Below are positions 1 through 8,742 of a DNA stretch of 64,000 nucleotides, piece by piece. The notes beneath the pieces were generated by a model. That model saw nothing but the letters and a program-made list of their open reading frames with translations, was not told the DNA's origin and did not search any database. The position numbers and the translations under genes are program-made. Each line of letters starts with the position of its first letter. Position 1 is the first letter of the stretch. The stretch is from Bradyrhizobium sp. SZCCT0148. GTDB taxonomy: Bacteria > Pseudomonadota > Alphaproteobacteria > Rhizobiales > Xanthobacteraceae. The stretch covers positions 248,001-312,000 of the forward strand of contig NZ_JAFCKT010000002.1 of assembly GCF_018129985.1 (NCBI RefSeq), read 5' to 3'.

Positions 1-39
1 GCCCTTCAGTCGCTGCTTCCGGGACGTTGGTAGCACAGG

Positions 40-75
40 ACGGAGGCGGAGCGGCAAGTCACGCTCCGTCTCCGT
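40..75 (-). terminator. Strong GC-rich hairpin after the phosphatase gene
   Basis: Two 14-base arms (ACGGAGGCGGAGCG at 40-53 and CGCTCCGTCTCCGT at 62-75) pair with a single mismatch around an 8-base loop. The hairpin lies 30 bases past the stop of the minus-strand histidine phosphatase gene. No T-run follows on the minus strand, so it may stabilise the mRNA 3' end or be a repeat rather than an intrinsic terminator. Confidence 0.4.
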
Positions 76-105
76 CGCATCGGCCGCCGCGTTCGATGCA
101 GTCAG

Positions 106-735
106 TCACTTGCCGGTTTTCATGGTCCAATCGGCGAATTTGATGCGTCCTGCAAAGGTTGCGGAGCCCGAGGGACCGGCCTTGTAGACGAAAGCTTCGC
201 CTTCCTGCACGTCGCCGGCCTCCTTACCGAAGGCATCGGCGATGTTGGTCTTGTGGGTGACCAGGAAGGTGTTGGTTCCGGCACGCGGCGGCGCGTCGAC
301 GAGCTGACGCATGGCCTGTCCGGCCTTTGCGTTGGCGCCGGTCGGGTTCGCCATCCCCGATGCGCTGGCGTTGCTGCTGTCCGTCAAGGCGTCAATCGGC
401 TTGACCTCCCGGCCGGTGATCAGCTTGCCGGCCTCGATCGCGCGATTGAGCCGGCTGGTATAGACATCGCCGATCGGGATCGCATGCTCCTTCACGGCCG
501 CCCCGATCTGCCGTGCCATATCCCTGCCCTTGTCGCTGAGCTGGCGCTGCGCGCTCATGTCGTCGAACTTGAAGGGGTAGACGTCCTTCTGGCTGTCGTC
601 GGTGGCGGTGTGCCGAAAGATCAGGACAAAGCCGCCTTGCTTGAGCGAGGCGATGAGCTCCGGCGTATCGGCTGCGGCCGGGCGGGATATTCCCGCGAGA
701 CAAACAACGAGTGCGAGGCGGCAAAGCACGTTCAT
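106..735 (-). CDS. Secreted histidine phosphatase family protein
   Basis: Predicted exported protein of 209 residues in the histidine phosphatase (phosphoglycerate mutase-like) superfamily. The catalytic RH motif appears as FRHTATD shortly after the signal peptide, and a second conserved His lies in VTHKTNI near the C terminus. The usual RHG is RHT here, as in several exported small members. The N terminus (MNVLCRLALVVCLAGI, then an Ala-rich cleavage region) is a typical Sec signal. I chose the ATG at 735 because AAGGA lies 8 bases upstream; a TTG at 756 would add 7 residues and spoil the signal peptide. The substrate cannot be told from the sequence. The gene stands alone and is co-directional with the kinase upstream of it. 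Confidence 0.8.
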   Translation of the reverse strand: MNVLCRLALVVCLAGISRPAAADTPELIASLKQGGFVLIFRHTATDDSQKDVYPFKFDDMSAQRQLSDKGRDMARQIGAAVKEHAIPIGDVYTSRLNRAIEAGKLITGREVKPIDALTDSSNASASGMANPTGANAKAGQAMRQLVDAPPRAGTNTFLVTHKTNIADAFGKEAGDVQEGEAFVYKAGPSGSATFAGRIKFADWTMKTGK

Positions 736-843
736 GCGCAAAGTCCTTCGCTGCAAAACGCCCCTTGGCCATGGTGACGCGCAATGCGGCCGACTTCAAT
801 TATCGATTGAAGCCGCGATGAAGGTTCCCGCGCAATTGCGGGA

Positions 844-3075
844 TCAGACGGCCAGCCGCCGTGACGCCGCAAGCCCCGCCAGCGCTTCGTCCAGCTTGTC
901 GCGATCGAGCGGCTTGATCAGGAATCCGGTCATGCCAGCCTCAAAGCAGGCATAGCGATCCTCCACCAGCGTATTGGCGGTGAGCGCGAGGATCGGCGTG
1001 TGCTGGCCGCCCGTCGCGGCCTCATGCGCGCGGATGCGCTTCGTCGCCTCGATGCCGTCGAGCTGCGGCATCTGGATGTCCATCAGCACGAGATCATAGG
1101 GCGTGCCGGCCGATGAAGCAGCGAGCCAAGACTCCAGCGCGGCCTCGCCGTGCACGGCGATGACGACGCGATGGCCGAGCTTCGTCAGCAATGAGCGCAT
1201 CAACAGCGCGTTGATCTCATTGTCCTCGGCGACGAGGATCGACATGCCTTTGGCAGCGGTCGTTCCGGCGGCGTCAGCCGGAGGTTCCGGCGCAAGATCG
1301 GGCGAGGCGACCTCCGGCGTCAGCGCAAGGCGCGCAGCGAGAGAGGCCGCCCGCAGCGGCTTCACAAGAAAGCCGGTGAAGGCCGGCGACAGCTTTTCGT
1401 GACGCGAGCTGGAGGTCAGCAGCACGAGACGCTGCAGCGCATGCGCGCGGGCTTTTTCGCCGAGCTGGTCGGCTGCGGCGGGGCCAACCGCACGATCGAT
1501 CAGCACCGCGTGCCATGAGCGTTCCGGCAGCAGCGCTTCGGCGACCGCCACATCCGCAACCATGCAGGTCTGGCCACCCCAGCGCTCGAGGCGCCGCGCG
1601 ATCAGCGAGGCCTCGATGCCGTCGGCGACGAGGAGCAACGACTTGCCCGCGAGGTCAGGGCTTGGAAAGGCCGTCTGTCCCGCGCTGGCTTGCGACGGCG
1701 GAAGCGGCACCGCGATCTCGAAGGTCGAACCTTTGCCCGGCTCGCTCACGAGCGTGATCCGGCCGCCCATGCGCTTGACGATGCGCTCGCTGATGGAAAG
1801 GCCAAGGCCGGTGCCGCCGTAGGTGCGGGCGACGCGCTCGTCGGCCTGCTCGAATTCGCGGAAGATGCGCTGCTGCGCCTCCGGCGCAATGCCGATTCCG
1901 GTGTCCCGGACCAGGAAGCTGATCTCGTTCGGCCAGATGCCGGGCTCGACGATCAATGCGACGCCGCCGGTGCTCGTGAATTTGATGGCGTTGCCCGCGA
2001 GATTGAGCAGCACCTGGCGCAGCCGCGCGGCATCGCCGACCACCTCCAGCGGCAGGCGTTCGTCGACATAGGCGGCAATCTCGAGCGACTTGGCCTGCGC
2101 ACGGGGCGCGAGCAGCTCGGTGATCTCCTCGATCAGGGTCGAGAGCGCGAAGGGACGCTGTTCGAGATCGAGCTTGCCGGCCTCGATCTTGGAATAATCG
2201 AGCAACTCCTCGATCAGCGCCATCAGGGCCTCGCCCGAGGTCTTCACTGCTTTGGCATACGTCGCCTGCTCCGGGGTCAGCGTGGTGTCGAGCAGGAGGC
2301 CGCCCATGCCGATGATGCCGTTCAGGGGGGTGCGGATTTCGTGCGAGGCCATCGCGAGGAAGCGCGATTTGGCGCGGTTGGCGGCGTCGGCCTGGTCGCG
2401 CGCGTCGGACAAAGCGCGCTCGGTCTCGGTGCGGTCGGTGACGTCGCGTCCCACGCTCTGCAGTTCGGCGGGCTGTCCGGCATCGAGGCGGACATAGCCT
2501 TCGCGCCAGGCGATCCAGCGCGCGCCGAGCGGGGTTGCGATCTTCTGGTCGTGAATGCGTGTGCCGCTGCTCTCGCGGGCGCTGTCGCCCTGCTCCAGCA
2601 CGTCGAAATCGAAACGCGTGCCGACCAGCGCGCTGCGCGGCTGTGCTGCGAGCGCGCAATAGGCTTCGTTGGCAAAAGTGATGCGGCCATCGGGAGCGCG
2701 CAGCACGATGAGGTCGCCCTGCTGCTCGAACAGGCTGCGGGCGCGCTCTTCGGCTTCCTTCAGCTCCCAATTGCGATCGATCAGCGCCTCGTTGTGCGCG
2801 GCGAGCGTACGCATCCGCTTGTTCACGAAGCGCAGGCGCATGCTCAGCGTCGCCAGGCCGAGGCAGGCGAGTGCGAACAAGAAGCTCGCGCCGATCGCGA
2901 AGGTGTAGGGATCGTAGCCGGAATTCTCGGACCGGCTGCCGGACACGAAGCCATAGGCGCCGCCGAAGGTCGCCGAGAAGATCATGAAGGAGCGGATCGC
3001 GAAGGCGATGCGGGGATGCTGTCGCCTGAAGCGGCGCATGCGCACCTTGATCCGGAACGTCCGACCCATCGCCAT
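844..3075 (-). CDS. Membrane hybrid sensor histidine kinase with PAS and two receiver-like domains
   Basis: A 743-residue hybrid histidine kinase. Two hydrophobic segments (about residues 23-45 and 57-79) place it in the inner membrane with almost no periplasmic sensor. A PAS domain follows (about 110-215, including FANEAYC), then the HisKA dimerisation domain with the phospho-accepting His245 (SHEIRTPLNG), then a HATPase domain with the N box (NLAGNAIKF), G1 box (DTGIGIA) and G2 box (GGTGLGLSI). Two receiver-like regions follow: a first one with weak conservation (LLLVADG, VLIDRA) and a canonical C-terminal one (VAEDNE, VLMDIQMPQLDG). No Hpt domain is present, so phosphate probably passes to a separate phosphotransferase. 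No response regulator gene lies next to it. An in-frame ATG two codons later (3069) is an alternative start. Confidence 0.9.
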   Translation of the reverse strand: MAMGRTFRIKVRMRRFRRQHPRIAFAIRSFMIFSATFGGAYGFVSGSRSENSGYDPYTFAIGASFLFALACLGLATLSMRLRFVNKRMRTLAAHNEALIDRNWELKEAEERARSLFEQQGDLIVLRAPDGRITFANEAYCALAAQPRSALVGTRFDFDVLEQGDSARESSGTRIHDQKIATPLGARWIAWREGYVRLDAGQPAELQSVGRDVTDRTETERALSDARDQADAANRAKSRFLAMASHEIRTPLNGIIGMGGLLLDTTLTPEQATYAKAVKTSGEALMALIEELLDYSKIEAGKLDLEQRPFALSTLIEEITELLAPRAQAKSLEIAAYVDERLPLEVVGDAARLRQVLLNLAGNAIKFTSTGGVALIVEPGIWPNEISFLVRDTGIGIAPEAQQRIFREFEQADERVARTYGGTGLGLSISERIVKRMGGRITLVSEPGKGSTFEIAVPLPPSQASAGQTAFPSPDLAGKSLLLVADGIEASLIARRLERWGGQTCMVADVAVAEALLPERSWHAVLIDRAVGPAAADQLGEKARAHALQRLVLLTSSSRHEKLSPAFTGFLVKPLRAASLAARLALTPEVASPDLAPEPPADAAGTTAAKGMSILVAEDNEINALLMRSLLTKLGHRVVIAVHGEAALESWLAASSAGTPYDLVLMDIQMPQLDGIEATKRIRAHEAATGGQHTPILALTANTLVEDRYACFEAGMTGFLIKPLDRDKLDEALAGLAASRRLAV

Positions 3076-3213
3076 CGACCCCGACTCTTTCTCGAAATCC
3101 CGCCACCCGCCGGCTGCGACGATGTCGCGCCGACCTTGCGAACAGCTTGAGGCTATGGCGTCGCCTCCAAACAGGGTTGACGAGGTGTTAACGCCTCGGG
3201 ATCCCGTCGCGCG

Positions 3214-3687
3214 TCAGAGCGAGGCGGCCTGGAGCGGGAGCGGGCGATGGCCGCCATGGGCGCCGACGATCAGAGCCGCGGCCTCGCGCTGCGAAAATGA
3301 TTTCGAGCGCACATAGATGCGGTAATCCGCGGGACCTTCGTCGGAGAGATAGATCACCTGGCCGCCATCGACGGGCTGCGCGGCAATCGAGACGAGGCGC
3401 GTTGCGGGATTGGCCTGGCAGGACGCCGGCTCGGAACCGGGACCGTCGTCGACCACGACGAAGTCCGCAGCGTCGGCATCGTCGGTGATCTGAACCCGCA
3501 CCGTGGCCAGGGCGGGATCTTCGGTGAAGGCGACATGGACGCCGGCGGTCCAGAACAGCGAGGTGAGCTCGACCGAGGTCTCGCCGAGGGCGATGCAGGG
3601 ATGTGAGACCGATCCGATCTCCGCGCGGGCGAACACCGCAGCCGCCAACAGGGGAATAACCGAGGCCAGGATCTTGAAACGCAACAT
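3214..3687 (-). CDS. Small secreted protein of unknown function
   Basis: A 157-residue protein starting with a clear Sec signal peptide (MLRFKILASVIPLLAAAVFARA). The mature part is acidic, with two Cys (in HPCIAL and PASCQAN) that could form a disulfide, and ends with a short basic and His-containing stretch. I do not recognise a family. It lies between the hybrid kinase and the ComM-like gene on the same strand, with over 100 bases to each, so it is probably its own transcription unit. Coding is supported by the signal peptide and by codon use like that of its neighbours. Confidence 0.65.
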   Translation of the reverse strand: MLRFKILASVIPLLAAAVFARAEIGSVSHPCIALGETSVELTSLFWTAGVHVAFTEDPALATVRVQITDDADAADFVVVDDGPGSEPASCQANPATRLVSIAAQPVDGGQVIYLSDEGPADYRIYVRSKSFSQREAAALIVGAHGGHRPLPLQAASL

Positions 3688-3785
3688 GACGCTCTACTCG
3701 CCGGGCCCGGTACGGGACTTTGTGGGCCTTATGGTTTGCAGAGCGTAAAGGAAACTCGTTACCGCCGGGTTGATGCGTGAAATGA

Positions 3786-5324
3786 TCAAGCCGGCTGCCG
3801 CACATCCTCCGCGAGTGCGCGGTAAGACAGCGCTTCGGCCAGATGCAGCCGGCCGATCTTGTCGGCGCGATCGAGGTCGGCGAGCGTGCGCGCCACCCGC
3901 AGCACGCGGTGATAGCCGCGCGCCGACAGCCGCATGGTTTCGGCGGCGGCGCGCAGCAGCTTCTGGCCTTGCGCGTCCGGCTTTGCGATCTCTTCCAGCA
4001 CGGAGGCCGGGGCCTCGGCATTGGTGCGAACCTTGGGCAGGCCGGCATCGGCGTAACGCGCAAGCTGGATGTCGCGCGCGGCCGCCACACGGGCGGCGAC
4101 TTCGGCGGAGCCTTCCGCCGGTGACGGCAGGATCAGATCGGCCGCGGTCACGGCTGGAACTTCGATGCGCAGATCGATCCGGTCCATCAGCGGGCCGGAG
4201 ATGCGCGCCTGGTAGTCGCCGGTGCAGCGGTCGACGCGGCCGCGCTTGCAGGCATAGCCGGGCTCGAACGCGTTGCCGCAGCGGCACGGATTCATCGCGG
4301 CGACCAGCATGAAGCGCGCCGGGTAGGTCACGCGATGATTGGCGCGCGACACCGCGACCTCGCCGTTTTCCAGCGGCTGCCGCAGCGAATCCAGCACGCG
4401 CGGATCGAACTCCGGCAATTCGTCGAGGAACAGCACGCCCTGATGCGCCAGCGAAATCTCGCCGGGCTTTGCGCGCATGCCGCCGCCGGTAAGCGCGGCC
4501 ATGCTCGCGGAATGATGCGGCGAGCGAAACGGCCGCCGCGCGGTCAGCGCGCCGCCTTCGATCTCCCCGGCAACGGAGGCGATCATCGAAACTTCCAGCA
4601 ACTCGCTCGGCGACAGCGGCGGCAGGATCGAGGGTAGTCGCGCCGCCAGCATCGATTTGCCGGCGCCGGGCGCGCCGATCATGAGCAGATGATGGCCGCC
4701 GGCGGCCGCGATCTCCAGTGCGCGCTTGGCGCTTTCCTGGCCCTTGATATCGCGCAAATCGAGTGTAGAGGCGGCAGACTCGTGGACCTTTGGCGACGGC
4801 CGCGACAGCACCTGCGTGCCCTTGAAGTGGTTGGCGATCTGGATCAGCGAGCTTGCTGCGATGATCTGGATGTCCGGGCTCGCCCACGCTGCTTCGGAGC
4901 CGCACGAGGCCGGGCAGATCAATCCTTCCTCGCGTAGATTGGCGCCGAACGCGGCGGGAAGAACGCCGGCCACGGGCGCGATCGAGCCGTCGAGGCCGAG
5001 TTCGCCGAGCACGGTGAAGCCGGTGAGCGCATCCGGCGGGATCGCGCCGATCGCCGCCATCAGCCCGAGCGCAATCGGAAGATCGTAATGGCTGCCTTCC
5101 TTCGGGAGGTCGGCCGGCGCCAGATTGACGATGATCCGCCGCGCCGGCAACGCGAGTCCCGAGGCGATCAACGCCGAGCGCACCCGCTCGCGCGCCTCCG
5201 ACACCGCCTTGTCCGGCAGGCCGACGATCGCGAATGCCGGCAAACCAGGCGCGACCTGCACCTGCACGTCGACCGCACGGGCCTCGATCCCCTCAAAGGC
5301 GACGGTGGAAACCCGCTGAACCAT
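3786..5324 (-). CDS. comM: YifB/ComM family Mg-chelatase-like AAA+ ATPase
   Basis: A 512-residue AAA+ protein of the YifB/ComM family. ComM in transforming bacteria is a hexameric helicase that promotes branch migration during recombination; here the role is inferred from family. Residues 1-170 are the N-terminal ChlI domain (FAIVGLPDKAVSEARERVRSAL). Walker A is GAPGAGKS (217-224), Walker B VLFLDELPEF, and a Cys cluster (PCRCGN, then GYACKRG) typical of the family follows. The C-terminal Mg-chelatase domain ends the protein. The open frame extends 32 codons further upstream, but the conserved family start MVQRVSTVAF is the ATG at 5324. It is a single gene, convergent with nothing and co-directional with the small secreted protein downstream. 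Confidence 0.93.
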   Translation of the reverse strand: MVQRVSTVAFEGIEARAVDVQVQVAPGLPAFAIVGLPDKAVSEARERVRSALIASGLALPARRIIVNLAPADLPKEGSHYDLPIALGLMAAIGAIPPDALTGFTVLGELGLDGSIAPVAGVLPAAFGANLREEGLICPASCGSEAAWASPDIQIIAASSLIQIANHFKGTQVLSRPSPKVHESAASTLDLRDIKGQESAKRALEIAAAGGHHLLMIGAPGAGKSMLAARLPSILPPLSPSELLEVSMIASVAGEIEGGALTARRPFRSPHHSASMAALTGGGMRAKPGEISLAHQGVLFLDELPEFDPRVLDSLRQPLENGEVAVSRANHRVTYPARFMLVAAMNPCRCGNAFEPGYACKRGRVDRCTGDYQARISGPLMDRIDLRIEVPAVTAADLILPSPAEGSAEVAARVAAARDIQLARYADAGLPKVRTNAEAPASVLEEIAKPDAQGQKLLRAAAETMRLSARGYHRVLRVARTLADLDRADKIGRLHLAEALSYRALAEDVRQPA

Positions 5325-5552
5325 GCTCAAACCAGCCTGCCCCTTTTCACAATTAGGGGTAGCAGAGCCGGGCGACTTTCGCAAGAACAATACGGGAACA
5401 ATGCTGTGGCCGGGAAGCAAATCCTAACCGACCGTCAACACCGAACCGACACTACGCCTCGAATGCAACCGGCTGCGCTCAGCACATCCCAACACATGTC
5501 AGCTACTCCTACGCTTGCGGGATGGGCCGTGGTCAACGGGTGAACAGTTCAA

Positions 5553-5798
5553 ATGCTTGCAAATCGCCGGAGAAGCGAACGTCGGATGTGCAGCCGGCTC
5601 GCCAAGATCCATTTTGGCGCGGGCTCGCTGCCGCGGGACTGCACGATCACCGATATTTCGGATGGCGGCGTGAAGGTGGTGGCGGAATTCCTGGAAGTGC
5701 CGCCGCAATTCACCATCATCTTCGCCCCCGACTATTCCCGCCAGTGCCGCCTGCGGTGGCGCATCGGCTGCGAATTCGGTGCCGAGTTCACCGACTGA
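5553..5798 (+). CDS. PilZ domain protein (putative c-di-GMP binding)
   Basis: An 81-residue single-domain PilZ protein. The two c-di-GMP contact motifs are visible: an Arg cluster near the N terminus (RRRSERR) and D-x-S-x-x-G as DISDGG about 25 residues later, followed by beta-strand-rich sequence. Proteins of this type couple cyclic di-GMP to motility, pili or polysaccharide. It sits 72 bases upstream of the TadD-like gene on the same strand and near the tad/cpa pilus genes, which suggests, but does not prove, a link to pilus control. Confidence 0.8.
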   Translation: MLANRRRSERRMCSRLAKIHFGAGSLPRDCTITDISDGGVKVVAEFLEVPPQFTIIFAPDYSRQCRLRWRIGCEFGAEFTD

Positions 5799-5870
5799 GG
5801 TCGCAGGTCCTTAACGGGACTTTAGCGTTAATCGGTAAGCATCTCTGATCAGTTGCCGAGTGATCAGAGT

Positions 5871-6647
5871 ATGCCCAAGCGTTCGCCCCTCGCCTCTCCT
5901 CCGGCGAGATTGCTGCTTCCCGCCTTTCTAGCGCTCGCGCTCGGCGGCTGTCAGACCGCGGGCATCGAGGATGTGACCGGCGCGCTCGGCGCCCGATCGG
6001 AAACGGCGGTCAAGGCCGACGCCAGGCCCGAATTGGACGCGTTGCGCGAGCGCTATCGCGCCAAGCCCAGTGACCCCAACGTGGCGCTCGCCTACGGCAA
6101 GGCGCTGCGCGAGAGCGGTCAGCGTGCGCAGGCGGTTGCGGTCATGGAGCAGGCGGTGCTCGCCCATCCCAGCAACAAGGCGCTGCTCGCCGGCTACGGC
6201 CGCGCGCTCGCCGACAGCGGCAGCTTCCAGCAGGCCTTCGACGTCCTCAGCCGCGCGCATACGCCCGAGGATCCGGATTGGCGCATCCTGTCGGCGCAGG
6301 GCGCGGCGCTCGATCAGCTCGGCCGCAACGAGGAAGCGCAGCAGTATTATGCCGCGGCGTTGAAGATCGTGCCGGACGAGCCGACCGTGCTGTCCAACCT
6401 CGGCCTGTCCTACATGCTGCAAAACAATCTGACGAGGGCCGAGCAGGTGCTCGGCCGCGCCTATCAGCGCAATCAGAACGATGCGCGGATCCGCGCCAAT
6501 CTCGCGCTCGTGCTGGGATTGCAGGGCCGCGAGGGCGAGGCCGAAATCCTCGTGAAGGCGGATTTGCCGCCGGATCAGGCCGCCGCCAAGGTCGCGGCGC
6601 TCCGGCAGCTGCTGGCGAAGAAGCAGCAGCAGCGGGCGGACAAGTAA
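5871..6647 (+). CDS. tadD: TPR-repeat lipoprotein, TadD-like pilus assembly protein
   Basis: A 258-residue lipoprotein with a lipobox (LALGGC, Cys27) followed by tandem tetratricopeptide repeats over about residues 55-235 (for example PTVLSNLGLSYMLQNNLTRAEQVLGRAY). TadD proteins are outer-membrane pilotin-like lipoproteins needed for the CpaC/RcpA secretin and Flp pilus assembly. I prefer the ATG at 5871; a TTG at 5853 would add six residues. The gene converges with cpaE (21 bases between stops), not following tadC as in complete tad operons. The TadD assignment rests on the TPR-lipoprotein architecture and the neighbours. Confidence 0.78.
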   Translation: MPKRSPLASPPARLLLPAFLALALGGCQTAGIEDVTGALGARSETAVKADARPELDALRERYRAKPSDPNVALAYGKALRESGQRAQAVAVMEQAVLAHPSNKALLAGYGRALADSGSFQQAFDVLSRAHTPEDPDWRILSAQGAALDQLGRNEEAQQYYAAALKIVPDEPTVLSNLGLSYMLQNNLTRAEQVLGRAYQRNQNDARIRANLALVLGLQGREGEAEILVKADLPPDQAAAKVAALRQLLAKKQQQRADK

Positions 6648-6668
6648 TCCGCCCCTCTCGTAGTACGC

Positions 6669-7958
6669 CTATGACGCCTTGCGATGCGGCGCGGAGTTGC
6701 GTCCCGACCTGCCCTTCAGCTTCTTCAGCAGCGGCCCGAGCAGCGAGCGCTTCGGCTTCTTGACCTCGCCGCGGCCGGCGAGGCGGTTGGCCATGTTCTG
6801 GAAGAGCTCGGTGGTGCGATGGCTCTTGGAGACCTCCGCGATCATCTGGCCGTTATTGGCCGCGGTCGAGAACAGTTTCGAATCGAACGGGATCACCGCG
6901 ATCGGCTGGCTTTCCATGGTCTTGGCGAACGACTTGACGTCGATCTCCGCGCGCTTGTGCATGCCGACCTGGTTGATGCAATACAGCGGCGGCCGATCGT
7001 TCGGCCGCGCCGCCTTGAGCACGCTCAGCATGTTCTTGGTGTTGCGCAAATTGGCAAGATCCGGCTCGGCCACGATGAGGATGTCGTCGGCATTCACCAG
7101 CGCGCGCCGCGTCCAGCCGGACCATTGGTGGGGCACGTCGAGCACGATGCAGGGCGTGGTCATGCGCAGCGTGTCGAACACGGCGTCGAAGGCTTCGGCG
7201 CCGAAATCATAGACGCGGTCGAGCGTGGCGGGGGCTGCGAGCAGGCTGAGGCGCTCGGTGCATTTGGAGAGCAGGCGCTCCATCAGCGCGGTGTCCGGCC
7301 GGTCCTGCGACAGCACCGCGTTGGCGATGCCTTGCACCGGGTCCTGGTTGTAGTCGAGGCCGGCGGTGCCGAAGGCGAGGTCGAGGTCGATCACGACGGA
7401 ATCGAGCGCGAGGTCACGCGCGATGGTCCAGGCCAAATTGTGCGAGACGGTGGAGGCGCCGACGCCGCCCTTGGCGCCGACCACCGCGATGACACGGCCG
7501 GTGATGATGGCCTCGGAGGCCGAGAACAGGCTGCAGATCGAGCGGACCACGTCGAGGGTTTCGACCGGTCCCACCACATAATCGTTGACGCCGCGGCGCA
7601 CCAGCTCGCGATAGGGCGCGGTGTCGTTGGGATTGCCGATCACGACAACCCGGGTGCCGGGGTCGCAGACGCCGGCGAGGTCATCGAGTCCCTTGAGGAT
7701 GTCGCGGGTGCCGTCGGATTCGATCACGATCACGTTCGGCGTCGGCATCGTTTCGTAGACTTCGATCGCCGCAGCAAGGCCACCGTCCCTGGCGGTGAGG
7801 TGCGCCTTGGCGAGCCGACGATCCTGCCCCGCCGCGGTCACCGCGGCGAGCGTCTTCTCGGTCTCGCAAAACGCCTGCACAGAGATGCGGGGAACCGGCG
7901 CAATGTGTTCCTCGGGGTGGCCTGGGTCGTCCGCGTCTTCGTCGTGGATCACGGTCAT
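6669..7958 (-). CDS. cpaE: CpaE/TadZ pilus-localisation ATPase-like protein
   Basis: A 429-residue member of the CpaE/TadZ branch of the MinD/ParA superfamily, which positions the Tad pilus machine at the pole. Residues 20-150 form an atypical receiver-like domain (VIVIESDG, VVVIGNPND, GVNDYVVGPV). The ATPase domain starts at about 155 with a degenerate Walker A, KGGVGAST (163-170), in which the usual second lysine is Ala, as reported for some TadZ proteins. Other P-loop features remain (VIDLDLAFG, VLDVPHQW). The C terminus is basic. Its ATG overlaps the cpaD stop by 4 bases, indicating translational coupling. cpaF would normally follow but does not here. Confidence 0.92.
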   Translation of the reverse strand: MTVIHDEDADDPGHPEEHIAPVPRISVQAFCETEKTLAAVTAAGQDRRLAKAHLTARDGGLAAAIEVYETMPTPNVIVIESDGTRDILKGLDDLAGVCDPGTRVVVIGNPNDTAPYRELVRRGVNDYVVGPVETLDVVRSICSLFSASEAIITGRVIAVVGAKGGVGASTVSHNLAWTIARDLALDSVVIDLDLAFGTAGLDYNQDPVQGIANAVLSQDRPDTALMERLLSKCTERLSLLAAPATLDRVYDFGAEAFDAVFDTLRMTTPCIVLDVPHQWSGWTRRALVNADDILIVAEPDLANLRNTKNMLSVLKAARPNDRPPLYCINQVGMHKRAEIDVKSFAKTMESQPIAVIPFDSKLFSTAANNGQMIAEVSKSHRTTELFQNMANRLAGRGEVKKPKRSLLGPLLKKLKGRSGRNSAPHRKAS

Positions 7959-8689
7959 TTGCCTGTGTCGCTGAGCTTGGCCTTGTCGGCTTCGGAATTG
8001 GGAGTCGAGATCGCAGTGCCCTTGCGATAGCGGTCAAAAGCAATGTCGCGCCGCGCGGTATAGGCCGGCGTCTCGGATCGCGGCTGCTCGAGGTCGGCCG
8101 GATTGTCGATCATCGCGGCGAGATTGCGCTGGCTGGCGCAGCCCAGATTGAAGTAGGGGCGGTTCTCGTTGTAGCCGGGATCGAGGATCGAGGGGCCGAG
8201 GTCTTCCGGCCACAGCCCGCAGGGGCCGGCCACCGCGGCCATCTTCGAATAGCTCAGGCGGATGGTGGGCAGCAGCCCGGGATCCTCAGGGCGATAAGGA
8301 TGTTGAACGATGGCACGCGGCGGCACGCCGCCGGATGCGAGCACGGAACGGATTTCCTGATAGGTCGCGGCCGCCGCGCGCGCATTCGCGCTATCGACGG
8401 GAACGTCGACGACAACGGAACCGGTGCCCTCGCGCACCCAGTCCCGGGCGATGCCCGCGACGTCCGAATGCTGCGCGGGCGACAGGCCACCCCTCGCCTT
8501 GCCGACGAAGATCACGATCGACTTCTTGCCTTCCTGCACCGCGATCGGGTGACGCTGGCGATAGTCGGTCGGCACCGTCTGGGTGACGATCTCGCCGGTG
8601 GTGTTGCAGGCGCCGAGCATGACGGAGAGCCCTGTCAGTGCCAGCGCGATCTGCAGCTTGCGACGTCGATCGGCTGATGTTGTCGTCAT
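7955..8689 (-). CDS. cpaD: CpaD family pilus assembly lipoprotein
   Basis: A 244-residue lipoprotein with an N-terminal signal and lipobox (LSVMLGACNTTG). The body matches the CpaD/TadE-region pilus biogenesis lipoprotein family in layout: a central periplasmic domain (DYRQRHPIAVQEG) and a conserved C-terminal region with NLGCASQRNLAAMIDNPADL. It is thought to act at the outer membrane with the CpaC secretin. It lies between cpaC (53 bases upstream) and cpaE (4-base overlap), consistent with one operon. Confidence 0.92.
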   Translation of the reverse strand: MTTTSADRRRKLQIALALTGLSVMLGACNTTGEIVTQTVPTDYRQRHPIAVQEGKKSIVIFVGKARGGLSPAQHSDVAGIARDWVREGTGSVVVDVPVDSANARAAAATYQEIRSVLASGGVPPRAIVQHPYRPEDPGLLPTIRLSYSKMAAVAGPCGLWPEDLGPSILDPGYNENRPYFNLGCASQRNLAAMIDNPADLEQPRSETPAYTARRDIAFDRYRKGTAISTPNSEADKAKLSDTGK

Positions 8690-8742
8690 CGCCTTATCCC
8701 CTCTTGCCCGAATCCTGCCCGTTCCCCAGCCGTCCGTTCGCC

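Noticed and set aside
1690..3150. Long plus-strand open frame antisense to the hybrid kinase
   Set aside because: It is a codon-bias shadow of a high-GC gene; it has no motif and low-complexity composition. Many similar frames occur opposite other genes.
5325..5552. Small RNA or gene in the ComM-PilZ gap
   Set aside because: No hairpin with a T-run, ORF or conserved motif was recognisable.
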